Shown here piece after piece: positions 12,501 to 22,588 of a stretch of DNA of 64,000 nucleotides. The notes under the pieces are model-generated. The model searched no databases. It worked only from the letters and a program-made list of their open reading frames with translations, and was not told the origin of the DNA. A program made the position numbers and the translations under genes. Each line of letters starts with the position of its first letter. Positions within the stretch are counted from its first letter, which is position 1. The DNA is from Stereum hirsutum FP-91666 SS1 (Eukaryota; Basidiomycota; Agaricomycetes; Russulales; Stereaceae), in assembly GCF_000264905.1 (NCBI RefSeq), contig NW_006763151.1, forward strand, positions 493,643 through 557,642, in the 5' to 3' direction.

Positions 12501-13983
12501 AATGATGTCGCAGACGCATACGTGGTATCAATACTGGCAGGAGCCGACGCAAAATATGTTCGTCTCTTTAGGCTTTATTTGCTTCCCATACGAGCTAATG
12601 CCCTCGTTATCTCCAGGATGCCAGCTTTAATGAGAGTATCTACTCGGAAGCCTAATATCGCGGGGGCCATGCGTATCACACCAGAGGGTACTCTCGGGAC
12701 CTGGTACGTCAAAACTCGACTCAATTCTTTACACGAACGCAGAAATCATATTCGACCTATCACTTTTGCAGGCCGGGCGACAGTCCATACCAATGCACCC
12801 AAGGCTACAATTGTCCCGCCCCTAGCATCACTATCACACCTTTCTCCCCCGTCTCCAACAAGTATGTCGACGTCAGCATGGGCGGATCCATCCCTTTCAC
12901 CCTCAGCGTCACCTCGAACGTCTCCTGGGTCAATATCTCGAGCTTCGACGCCAGTCTGACCTCGGATAATACGGAACAGAGGGTGTTCTTGAGCGTGGAC
13001 TGGGATGCTATTGGGGAGGGGAATTCGAGTGCAGCTGCGGTGTCGTTTAATGCTACGTTGCCGGATGGTATGCCTAGTTATTTGAGCCCGACGAGCTACG
13101 TTGTGCTGTCGCTTGTGGCGAATCGCACGAGTGTGTTAAGTGGATTCTCAGGTGCGTCCTTCCTTGTTTGATTTTCGGGAAAATGTCGGTTCTAATCACT
13201 TGCTTGTGGCAGGATTTGTTGAGGGCGATGGTGCGATTGCAATCGAGGCAGCCCATGCGACGCGGAATACGAGCGTTGGAGAAGTAGCATGGGCCGAGAT
13301 CCCGAACTACGGGAGGACATTGTCTGGAATGACTCCCTGGCCTCGTCTTGGGAACAATGAGACGAACTATACTGCGGGTGCTGGACCAAGCTTGTATGTC
13401 ACTTCTCCCCCTCCTTCCTCCGTATGGCATCTGACTTTGTGACGCCTTTGCAAACACAGAGAGTACGACTTCTACAATTTCAACACCATCGATGAATCTG
13501 GCAATATCACCGTCACGATCAACATGTCTCCTTCCCTCAACGCAAACGGCGACGACAGGCCCCTTGCCATCGCCGTGCAAGTCGACTCATCGACGCCACA
13601 GACCTCCTATTTCATCCCCGCCGCCGATCCAGGAGATGAACCAGATGCGTGGGGCGATTGGGTCGCGAACGGGACCGTTCCTGTTACTGGGAACTTTACG
13701 GCTTGGCCTGGAGCGCATACGTTGACGGTGAGTACTTAGCTGAATATTACCAATACTTTCGATATTGGTGCAGTATATGATACGGACACTGATTTCTGTT
13801 TTCGTGCACACCATAGTTGTGGATGATTGAGCCTGCTGTCGTGGTACAGAAAGTTGTCATCGGTGAGTGTGCTCTCCCTCCCTTGCGCATCGGATTGATA
13901 GCTCAAACGCTCATTGCTCACCTCTAGATACCGGTGGTCTCCAGCAAAGTTTCCTTGGGCCGCCCGAAAGTATTAAAGTATGA
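9569..13983 (+). CDS. Secreted GH115 xylan alpha-1,2-glucuronidase (1019 aa)
   Basis: Removes glucuronic acid or 4-O-methylglucuronic acid side chains from glucuronoxylan outside the cell. Proposed exons: 9569-10100, 10166-10184, 10248-10454, 10522-10565, 10627-10639, 10702-10770, 10883-11055, 11138-11263, 11331-11406, 11473-11545, 11609-11617, 11680-11730, 11782-12086, 12154-12428, 12488-12557, 12617-12703, 12772-13151, 13213-13393, 13460-13727, 13817-13862, 13928-13983. They sum to exactly 1020 codons with no internal stop, about the usual size of the family. A hydrophobic N-terminus ending near VQA is a signal peptide. GH115-typical stretches include GVSPWYWWADVPV, YRGLFLNDEAPAL, DDITLLWTDDNWGNIRRYP, GGAGVYYHYDYVGDPRDYKW and the C-terminal GPSLEYDFYNF. 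There are many N-glycosylation sequons. Two exons are only 9 and 13 bp. A TATA-like box sits 63 bp upstream. The neighbouring genes are not carbohydrate enzymes, so this is a lone gene. All key blocks are intact and it should be active. Confidence 0.93.
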
Positions 13984-14338
13984 GTGTCGAAGGGGTATGG
14001 CCGAGTGGCATATGTGTACGATACGTCGTATGAAGCCGATGATACATGGCTTTCAGTCTCCATTCGCTATAGCAGGCGAGAAATCAAGAGTCTCCGGTGA
14101 CATGTGTGGTTCAACTAATAAGACATCGGTACTGCTCTCTAAAAATCATTGATGTTACTCAGTCGAGTGTCAGACTACATGATACCCCTCCAGACTTCCC
14201 CCCTCGGGCCATATCAACAACGCTCTTTCTGGGGAGGAGTATTGGGAGAGATCATATCATGAGCATCATCTCGTTACAATGGGATGCAAGACTCACAGAT
14301 GCCTTGCACGGTAAACGTCCCTCGTGGCCTTCTTCGTC
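13984..14338. other. Convergent intergenic region
   Basis: 355 bp between the 3' ends of the GH115 gene (plus) and the F-box gene (minus). I see nothing coding; it should hold both polyadenylation regions. Confidence 0.6.
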
Positions 14339-16008
14339 TCAATTGATATTGACTTCCGCGATTATTGCCTTCAACGCCATCTGACTGTCCTCGCTGACCG
14401 AACACCCAAAAACCTCAAGGACAGACAACGGAGATACTGATGACTGGCGTGCTTCCAGCAGCGAGACGCCTCGCTCGTCCCACAGGTGTACGCGCAGCGT
14501 GTGCAGTTTCGGGAAAAGGACGACGACCTGTTGATCACCGTCTAGGATATCGGTGGTGTCGGCTGTGAGGGCTTCGAAGAGGTGAAGAACCATCCCATCT
14601 CGGGCTCGGTACGTCAGTTTGCGGAGGTTCGTCAACGGTCCAAAGGTTCCGCGCCATTGATGAGAACTCGTCACTAATACCAAGTTCCATGGTGGTATCT
14701 CGAGATGAGTGAGATTGGAGAATAGAGTTGTACAAAGAATACGAAGGAAGATGACGGGAGAAGACTCGGATCCGTCGGATGTACCCCAAAGCAGATCGCA
14801 ATGGAGCAAATGGGTGTCTTTGTTTAGGTCCTGCTCGGTAGTAGCAGACACCTGGAGGTTGTATGAAGAGGACACTCTTGCTGTTCTGAGAGTGATGGGG
14901 TCCCCTATGATGCAGGTGGGATCAGGGACGAATAATGAAGCTAATGCCTCAGGATCTTCGTCTTTGACGATGTTATTAGGAGAAATGTCGACGTAGGCGT
15001 TGGAAGGTATTTTCAAGCAATGGCGGAGTACGACGCATGCTCTCACCTCGACATTGAGTCTGAGTGACGTCAAGCGAGGAAGCGAGATAAGCTTGGAGTT
15101 ATACGGGCTGGCTGTGATGGCAAGGTCTGCCTCGAATACGGGACGTGCGTCGTACCAATAGGTGAAAATCTCGAGGACCGACAGGTTTAGCATCTCCTCC
15201 AAAATGTTCAATAAGTGGATGAGCCTGGGCATTCCAGATGATATGTCCCTCGACGGAAAGTTGATACGAAGCACAGATAGATCTTGAAAAGGGACGCTAA
15301 GCCAGGGGAGTTTGAGGCCCGACATGTGCAACACGCGTAAGCGAGGGAAGAGATGGTCCTCGATCCGTCCAGGAGGAAAGACACAGAAATCGGGAGCTGT
15401 CCGATTCGGAGAGTGAATGTCTAACTCTTCCAATAACGGGTAATGTGTGCCGAACGACTTCACCAGGTCGCTCAGTTCGACGAATTCGTCATCGTGTATC
15501 CTATGAAGCAGTTGCAATCGAAAGCTCCTCAGGGTGTTGTGACATTGCAGAAGAGGGATGCGACAAATCTGGATTGGTGTTTCCCATTCGGCGATGTCGA
15601 AGGGGAGAGGCATGTTCCTCGATCGCTGGATGCATTCTGTCATCCACCTGCTGCCCAAAGCGAACACGATGTTTGTCCAAAGAACGGGGGACTGTAACGC
15701 AACATGTCGCCACAGTTGGCAGACGTAGGTTAGATGAATCCAGCCTAGCCAGTAGATGGTGGATTTTTTAGTTCTCGAATATGAACGCTTGGGAGGATCG
15801 TGAACGTATAAGAAGATAAGGGAAAGGAGCTCAGTCGGGAGGCTCAAAATAAATGAAGGCGACGTCGAATCACTGCTATTACTGCAAGTTTCAACATCGA
15901 ATCCAGATGTTTTGGAAACGCGAAGAACGCTTACGGGAGAAGAGATTCGAAGTGCTTAGTATATCCAGTCACTGTTCCCTCGTGCGGTCGAACCTCAGGT
16001 TGGTCCAT
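14339..16008 (-). CDS. F-box/LRR-like protein, distant member of the 538-aa family (F0)
   Basis: Probable substrate receptor of an SCF-type ubiquitin ligase. Two exons: 16008-15935 and 15881-14339, separated by a 53-bp intron (donor gtaagc, acceptor cttgcag). The spliced product is 538 residues, exactly the length of four of the five close paralogues at 39.7-58 kb, with the same intron position just before the F-box. The F-box region reads LSLPTELLSLIFLYV, followed by YWLGWIHLTYVCQLWR, which matches YWRGL-type sequences of the paralogues (FWLGWIHLTHVCQYWR). The rest is Leu-rich and degenerate, as in agaric F-box proteins. There is no ATG in frame at the start of the long exon, so the upstream exon is needed. 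Sequence divergence is much greater than within the arrays, so this copy is an older member. Confidence 0.85.
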
Positions 16009-16292
16009 AGGTATCGGAGGTTGGGAGGCCAGAGGAAATGTTGAGGTCAAAGGCAGGTCAAAGGTAGCCGTGATTCCCCGCTGTACCGAGCCAGTACCGA
16101 GCCGCGAGCGGAGCAACATCACCGTGACGCCACTCAGCATACGACTTATCCTTAGGCTCGGTAGCTCTCTGCAACTGTCTATCAAATCCTGTGTGACTTC
16201 GTCCCCCACATAAACATCCGAATGTGCATGGAAAGTCGTCGATTACCCCAGGATATTCACCATACTCCTTGCTTGCTACCGTCAGCGCGTAC

Positions 16293-17135
16293 TCATAACA
16301 GAATCTTCTGCGTTTCGTCAGCTACCCCTTCTAGAGCTTCTACCACCTGTGTGGCCTTCGCGACCCAAGCGCCGAAGATGCCTCCCTCAACCCCGACCGC
16401 CTCAACCCCACCCATGCCTCTATTCTGCTCTCCTTCCTTAGCGGTTACCTCGCTGTACCCGATTGCATCCTTCACGACCAAACAGTCATAGCCCCTTTCC
16501 ATTGCCTCTCTGACCGTACTCCCCACGCAAACCTCCCACGTCACGCCACATACGACCAAGTTTCTGATCCCTTTGACTCGCAGCATGAGATCGAGCTCTG
16601 TATGCACGAAGGCTGACTTTCCGGGCTTATCAAGGACCGGCTCTGGACCGAATCCTCCCTCACTTAAAGAAGATTGTGTTATAGGATATAGCTCAGGGAT
16701 GATATCTTGCCCTTTCTCTCCACGAATGAGCAAACGACCCAGAGGGCCCTCATCGCCTATGCCGAGACCGGAAGGATTGTTCCGTGAGCGGAGAAGTTCG
16801 CGTGGGGAGAGGGTGGATAGATCGGGTCGGTGTCCTTCACGAGTGTGGAAGATCGGGTAACGATTGCTGCGAAAGTAGTTAAGGAGAGTGGAAATGTGTG
16901 GGATCGGTGCGCGCATGGGCTCAAGAGGGTAGCCTTGATGTTCGAGGTATCCGCCTGGGGAGCAGACTACATGTCGTTGGGATGAGTCGATTTAGGTAGC
17001 GTAAGCGGAGGATGTGAGCGTAGATAAGGACTTACAGTCGTTTTGCATGTCGATGACTATAAGAGCCGTATTGGACGGTAAAATGTCACCCACCATGGGC
17101 CAGTCGTAGGGATCGGCTTTGATCTTTGGCGGCAT
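16293..17135 (-). CDS. Isochorismatase-family cysteine hydrolase (257 aa)
   Basis: Amidase-like hydrolase of the isochorismatase superfamily; the substrate is not evident, and its motifs recall the ureidoacrylate/biuret amidohydrolase branch. Two exons, 17135-17036 and 16966-16293, with a 69-bp intron; 258 codons including stop. The junction restores the core motif VIDMQNDF|CSPGGYL. The catalytic triad can be placed: Asp29 in VIDMQND, Lys147 or Lys150 in LDKPGKSAF, and Cys180 in GVTWEVCVGSTVREA. Length and motif order are normal for the family, and no signal peptide is seen, so it is probably cytosolic. It sits between F0 and the calpain gene without obvious functional linkage. A narrow function (for example nicotinamidase) is not supported. 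Confidence 0.88.
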
Positions 17136-18377
17136 ATGCATATCTGTCGGGCAAGCCACTTTGAGAGATTCAACAGGTTGTCGACAAAGAAAAGAACGGT
17201 CCTTTCAGAAGAAATTTCAAAAGCCGTTATGACGCGAGGCTTAGCTTCCGTGTGGCGGAAGTTACAGTTCGATAATGGACTGGCACTGGATAGGATTTGG
17301 ATACAAGGCTGTTGGCAGCGGTACACAGTAAGTACGAGCGATAAAGAATAAGATCCCCCATGAACCAAACAAACGGCATACTACTCATAGTGTGGATGTG
17401 GAGGGAGTCCACCAGCCATCACTAATCCGAATTGATTCAGCTTTCTGGATCCCGGGAGAAGCCGTAGCGGCGTTTGGCGGAGTTTCAGATCAAATATTTC
17501 TGAAAATCTGGCCAGAGCCTTTACCACTCGTTCATCCATCTTTTATCGGCACAATACATATGCATGACCTCTGTCTCGTTGTCTCGTATGGATGTCTTTG
17601 CCTGTGCGTCTTATGGGAGACTTCAAAGTCAGGTCTTCTCCCGCTCGAACTTTCCTCCTTTCATGCTCAGCTTCTCCCGCCTCTCTCGAATTCGTCGTTT
17701 CTTAGTCCCAATTGCAGTCAAGGAGCCAGGAAAGTGTCAGTACCTCTCCTGATCCTCTTGGTAACTCTCGGGCTACACCTTGGACTATGATATTTCTGGG
17801 CGTGTCACTATACTTGATTGTTGTGAGCATTCATCTTTCTTCTCTCAGCTGCGGCCCAATTTTGGTCCCTGTATCTCCTAGGAATGGCAACGTGCCGGGA
17901 AACCCAACCAGCGATTTGAGCAGTTACTATTCTTATTCGTGCGCGTCTGGAAGATTGTGGCCACTTTCACCGGTCTGTATGTTGAGAGTAATGCAAAGCA
18001 TCGCATCGGATCAGTCTCTGATCTCACCTTGCATCGGTGGTCCCAGCAACAACGCATCGTACTGGAGTCAGCTTTTGGTCGGTTGGTTCTGACTTGTCTA
18101 CCATATCTCTGCGCAGCGGCTTACTCTATGTCGCTCTTGCGGTCATCCTACGCATGGTAGGAATATTGTTATCAGTTTGTCCCAGAGACGCTGGGTATCA
18201 TGAAGTCTATCCCTCGTGACGCTGCTTGTGCTTCAAGCGCCGAACATTGCGCACACCTTCGACCCGCTCTTGGGCACCTTGCGAAAGCTATGAGTCGTGG
18301 GAACCGAGTATACGATGTTCTTTGTATAAAAAGCAGCTGTTTGTGAATGCCTCTCTTACTCTTGCTCACCCGCCTTG
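17136..18377. other. Intergenic region, no confident gene
   Basis: 1.24 kb between the divergent isochorismatase-like and calpain genes. Several plus-strand open frames around 17390-18160 contain hydrophobic stretches, but none resembles a known family and they share no consistent splice chain. A TATA-like TATAAAAAG at 18325-18333 lies about 45 bp before the calpain start. Confidence 0.5.
18325..18333 (+). promoter_or_regulatory. TATA-like box of the calpain gene
   Basis: TATAAAAAG about 45 bp upstream of the chosen ATG at 18378, consistent with that start. Confidence 0.45.
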
Positions 18378-21300
18378 ATGGATAGCTCGACGGAGGAGAT
18401 GAGCGCAAAGAACGAGCGCCCACCCTCAGATGTCGTCGTCGATATCCCTCTCCCCTCTGCAGACGAGAAATTGTCTGCTTTCTCTCTTGCTGCGACCCGA
18501 ACTCCTCGGATCATGGCCACTCCCGAGCTCCCTGAAGTCATTTCAAGGTGTCGGAAGAGAGTGAGAGACATATCGACTCAATGTCGCAGAGAGAATCGAT
18601 GCTTTCGGTACGTCCCTCTCTATCCTCTTCTGTTCAATCACAGCTTACACTACTCTTCAGGGACATAGAGTTTGATCTGGCGGTTGACAAGGATAAATGT
18701 CTGAACGGCCTGGACTTCATCTACGGCCACAATCCGACCGACACAATGCGCGTCACAGAGATCTTTGAACATCCACAATTCTACGTGAACGGTGCTGCGA
18801 CCAGTGGTATTGCCCAGGGTGTTCTGGGCGACTGCAGTTTCCTGAGCGAATTGGCGGTCATTGCGACTATTGGATTGGTCGAAGAGATATGCGTCGAGGT
18901 AAGCTGTCGTCGTGCTCTACTATCCCTAAACGCTCAATGGTGTAATCCGATGTTCAGCGCGACGAGGAAGTCGGAATTTATGGCTTCATCTTCTGGAAGA
19001 ACTCGCAATGGGTAGACGTGGTCGTCGATGAGTACGACTCTCTTCGCTCTTGGCACACCGCAGAATTGACTGTGACTTACCTCAGCTTGCTGTATGTGAG
19101 ATATCTGCACTGGTCAGAGCTCACCAAGAAGGTGAGTGTACTTCTGATCTTGGAAATAGTTCCATGTTCAGATATGGCTGAAGTTCTTCCACTACCCAGC
19201 AAAAGAAGAGCCATCATTACGATGAGGAATCATACAATAAGCAGTTTCAGCATGGGGGCAAGGCACTGTACTTTGCCCGCTCGACAATTGAAAATGTAAC
19301 CTCTTTACGCCTTTATTCCAGAGGGATTCTTAGGGAAGTTTACTTGGTCAACAGGAGACATGGGTGCCCCTCATTGAGAAAGCATACGCGAAGCTTCATG
19401 GAGACTATAGTGCCCTGGAAGCTTTCCCATCCGGTACGTTGTGGATGATTGGAAGTCATCATCATGCTGACAACTGTCGTCTTACAGGTGACGCTATGGA
19501 AGATTTGACGGGGTAAGTACAAACTCGACTTGTCGAGTCAACCGATGTCGACGTGATACCGTCCGATTTTCAGGGGCGTCTCCACCATGATGAATACAAA
19601 GGTACGTCTTCCCACATTGCCGAAAAAAGGTGACATTCTCACCTTAGGATCTGGTACTCCAGGATATCCTCGACAAAAACCTATTCTGGACTTCCGAACT
19701 GAACAACCCCGATGGGAAACGCGCTTTGGTCTGCTCTCTGCGGGGCCGCCTGGCTCCCGCATCGGAAGATCGCGGAGGTTCGAGTTCAAAGTCACCAGGT
19801 TCGACGCAGTCTCTTTTCCTCAGGGCTGTTCGGCCACTACTGCACCCTTTCGTCAAGGTTTGGGACGTGTTGGCGCATAGGAGAGACGTCACAGGTAATG
19901 GCCTGTCGACTATGCATGCGTATTCTGTGATTGGAACGGCAGAATACGAGGGTATGAAGTTCGTCAAACTTCGGAACCCTTGGGGAAAGACGGACTGGAA
20001 AGGGAAGTGGAGCGAGAAGAGCAAAGAGTGGGGCAAGAGTGGATGGCCGTTGGCGGAGGTGAAGCGAGCGTTGGGTCATAAGTTTGAGGATAATGGCGAA
20101 TTCGTTATGACCTGTAAGTCCGTGTCTTGGTCCTATCACTCACACAAGCGAGTGACTATCTGCCTTCTTACAACAGATGACGATTTCCTCCGGACTTGGG
20201 ACTATGTCTCTAGGTGCCGTTTTTTCGACGAGGAATGGATTCTCAGCCAAATTTGGTTGAGCGTACCCTGCGGCAAATTCCCGAAACCGGTCGAATTCGG
20301 GGACGTCACATGTGAGTAATTGGTGCTGTTTCCTCATCTCGCGCGACCTGATCACACCGTCCTAAATAGTCACATTCTCATTGTCGCAAGCGAGTAATGT
20401 AGTTGTTGTTCTAGCTCAGCTGGACAAACAATATTTTAGGGGTATCGATCCCTTCACGAGCTTCGGGCTCGAGTTCGTCATCTATAGGCGGAACGAAACC
20501 GATGCTCTGGCAACTTCGCTACCCCACAGCTCCTGGTACCGCAGTGTCAATGTCGAACTCAATCTCGATGCTGGCGAATATGTCGTTCAAGTAAGCTGCT
20601 TGACCGTCTTTCTACGAGTGAACTTATATGACCAGGAACTTTTTCTAGGTCCGCATTGACAGGCTGGCGACGCGAAATCGGGACGAGCCTCTGCCCAACA
20701 ACTTTCGCTTCGACGCCTTGAGAAAGTACGCCTATAAACAAGCTGAAATATTGAAGAGCTCGTCCATCGCTTCCAGTAGGTCCAGCAGTCATGGCTCTCG
20801 CACCATATACCAGCCCAGTATCACTGACGCAGATGCATTTACCAGATTTCGATCCATTGTGAAGACTTTATTCCTGATTTTCTTTTAAATCGTTGCTGAT
20901 TTCTGTTTTTGTTTTTTGCTGTGCCAGGGCCTACGGCTCGAAAATGCCTGTGCAATCTGAGACGTTCCGTGGCCAGGATCTAACTACTATGGAGATACAG
21001 ATGCATCAAGAGCTCAAGAAGCGCGCTGCCGAAAGACATGACGCGCACCCACCACCACAGTCGTTCCGTCCCAACCTCCATGTTGAAACTCGCGATAGAT
21101 CCACACATGTTGATGCAGAGACTCAGTGCGAACCACAAGTGACCCCAGAGCCGGTCCAATTGGAGGGCTCTCTGGACCATCGCGAGGAGGAGATTCCACA
21201 CGTCGAAGATGCACCGCAGTATTTATCAATTTCTCTCCATTATACTCCTGTCTAACGAAACACATCACTCTCACGCAGAAGTGAAGCGGACGCGGGATCA

Positions 21301-21970
21301 CTCGCTGCTCCGAGTATGATTCCCGTCCCTTCACTGACAGGTTCAGCTCGAAGCTACCACACTTGCTCACCATCCCCATCCCCGCAGGAAATGATAGCAC
21401 CTCGTAGTCCACACTATGCATATTCCTTGCGATCACATTCGGATCCTATTATGAGTACTTGGTGTAGTCGATGCAAAACAGCGATACGTGAAGTTGGGCA
21501 TTATTGCATGCAGTAAGTGCCATATACTTCTTAACTCTCGAGTTTGGTTTGGAGTATTAATGATCTATCATTATTGGCAGTGTAACGTGTCGCGATTATG
21601 TCCTATGTGCAAGATGTGTGGTGTTGAAAGTGCATCCTTCGGACCATCGTATGGTTCAGTTGTCGAGGGGGGACCTTCTCGCACAATTCCAGGACACCTC
21701 GAACGAAGTACTGTGTCCTCTCTCTTTTGTACTTAAGCTTCGACTCATGATTTCGCCCTCCACAGCTTGGTCCTCAGCTACCGGATGGTGATCGAGTCAC
21801 GTTGGGCCTGCGAGTATACTCACATAGAGATTGTAAGGTGCAGATACAGGGTCAGCTACGGTATGCACGCTTCATGCTCGAATGGCGGCGGAGGGCATGT
21901 ACTGATGGAGTTTTATCACAGGCATGGTAGTATTATACGAAGATATGTCCACGATAGAGAGACCACATAA
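18378..21970 (+). CDS. Calpain-family cysteine protease with C-terminal ZZ zinc finger (854 aa)
   Basis: Intracellular papain-fold protease of the calpain (C2) family. Proposed exons: 18378-18607, 18661-18898, 18958-19031, 19086-19131, 19200-19295, 19355-19433, 19488-19512, 19574-19601, 19648-20113, 20177-20311, 20370-20590, 20649-20779, 20928-21218, 21279-21512, 21581-21707, 21766-21860, 21922-21970. These total 855 codons including stop. The catalytic triad is complete: Cys135 in QGVLGDCSFLSELAV, His362 in STMHAYSVIG and Asn382 in KLRNPWG. A C2-like middle part follows (LNLDAGEYVVQVRIDR). Near the C-terminus there is a ZZ-type finger: WCSRCK, then YCMHVTCRDYVLCARC, then two His (VHPSDHRM). 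No EF hands are seen. The 20780-20927 intron uses a weak donor (gtccag), chosen because its phase fits. The usual GDCWFL Trp is Ser here. A ZZ finger could tether the protease to a partner; the target is unknown. Confidence 0.88.
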
Positions 21971-22588
21971 TGCCATTGCTATTGCACAAGTTGCGTGAAG
22001 TATGGTGTTTGCAATATCGTTGTATCAGCACTTTAGTTTCTGTGCATGAAGGCGCCTTCAATGAGCATATGGAGACCTTCCCCATTGGTCAAGCCTATAA
22101 TCCTTACATGAGTTTGGAGTATGTTTGATTATGGCGGGCTTGACACAAACCAAACACAAACCGTTACCCCTTCAATGTCAGGATCGATCCAAAACAACCG
22201 GTATAAGTAAGGTGTTCCAATGTGGCGAAAAGGTCCTGAAACACACCCATTATCGTGCAATTCAAGCCGGCGATGGTTTCAATACGGGGAAGAAATTGGC
22301 TATCTGTTATTTCTTGAAAAGTCCAGTTGTGTCCTTCTACACAAAACCACCAACCCAAAAGGGGTGCGGGCCTAAAAGGGCCGTGGCTGACTGTGGCGTG
22401 ATCTAGATCTGCAAGGGGCGTTTTATGTGCGTCATCGTGTTTCGAAAGTTCCCGCCGGGCCACAGTCCTCCTCCTTCTTCTCACCTCCTCCTTCCCTCTG
22501 TCCTTTCTACTTGGATACCCTCATTGTCGCATCTAGTCGAATCTGCTTTCTCATTGCTGTCGAAAACGGTTCTGGAATATTGGCTGCG
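21971..22588. other. Intergenic region between calpain and palmitoyltransferase genes
   Basis: About 620 bp with no convincing coding sequence. It should contain the calpain terminator and the promoter of the downstream DHHC gene. The stretch from 22450 to 22530 is pyrimidine-rich (many CTCC and TTCC blocks), a common feature of fungal promoters. Confidence 0.5.
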
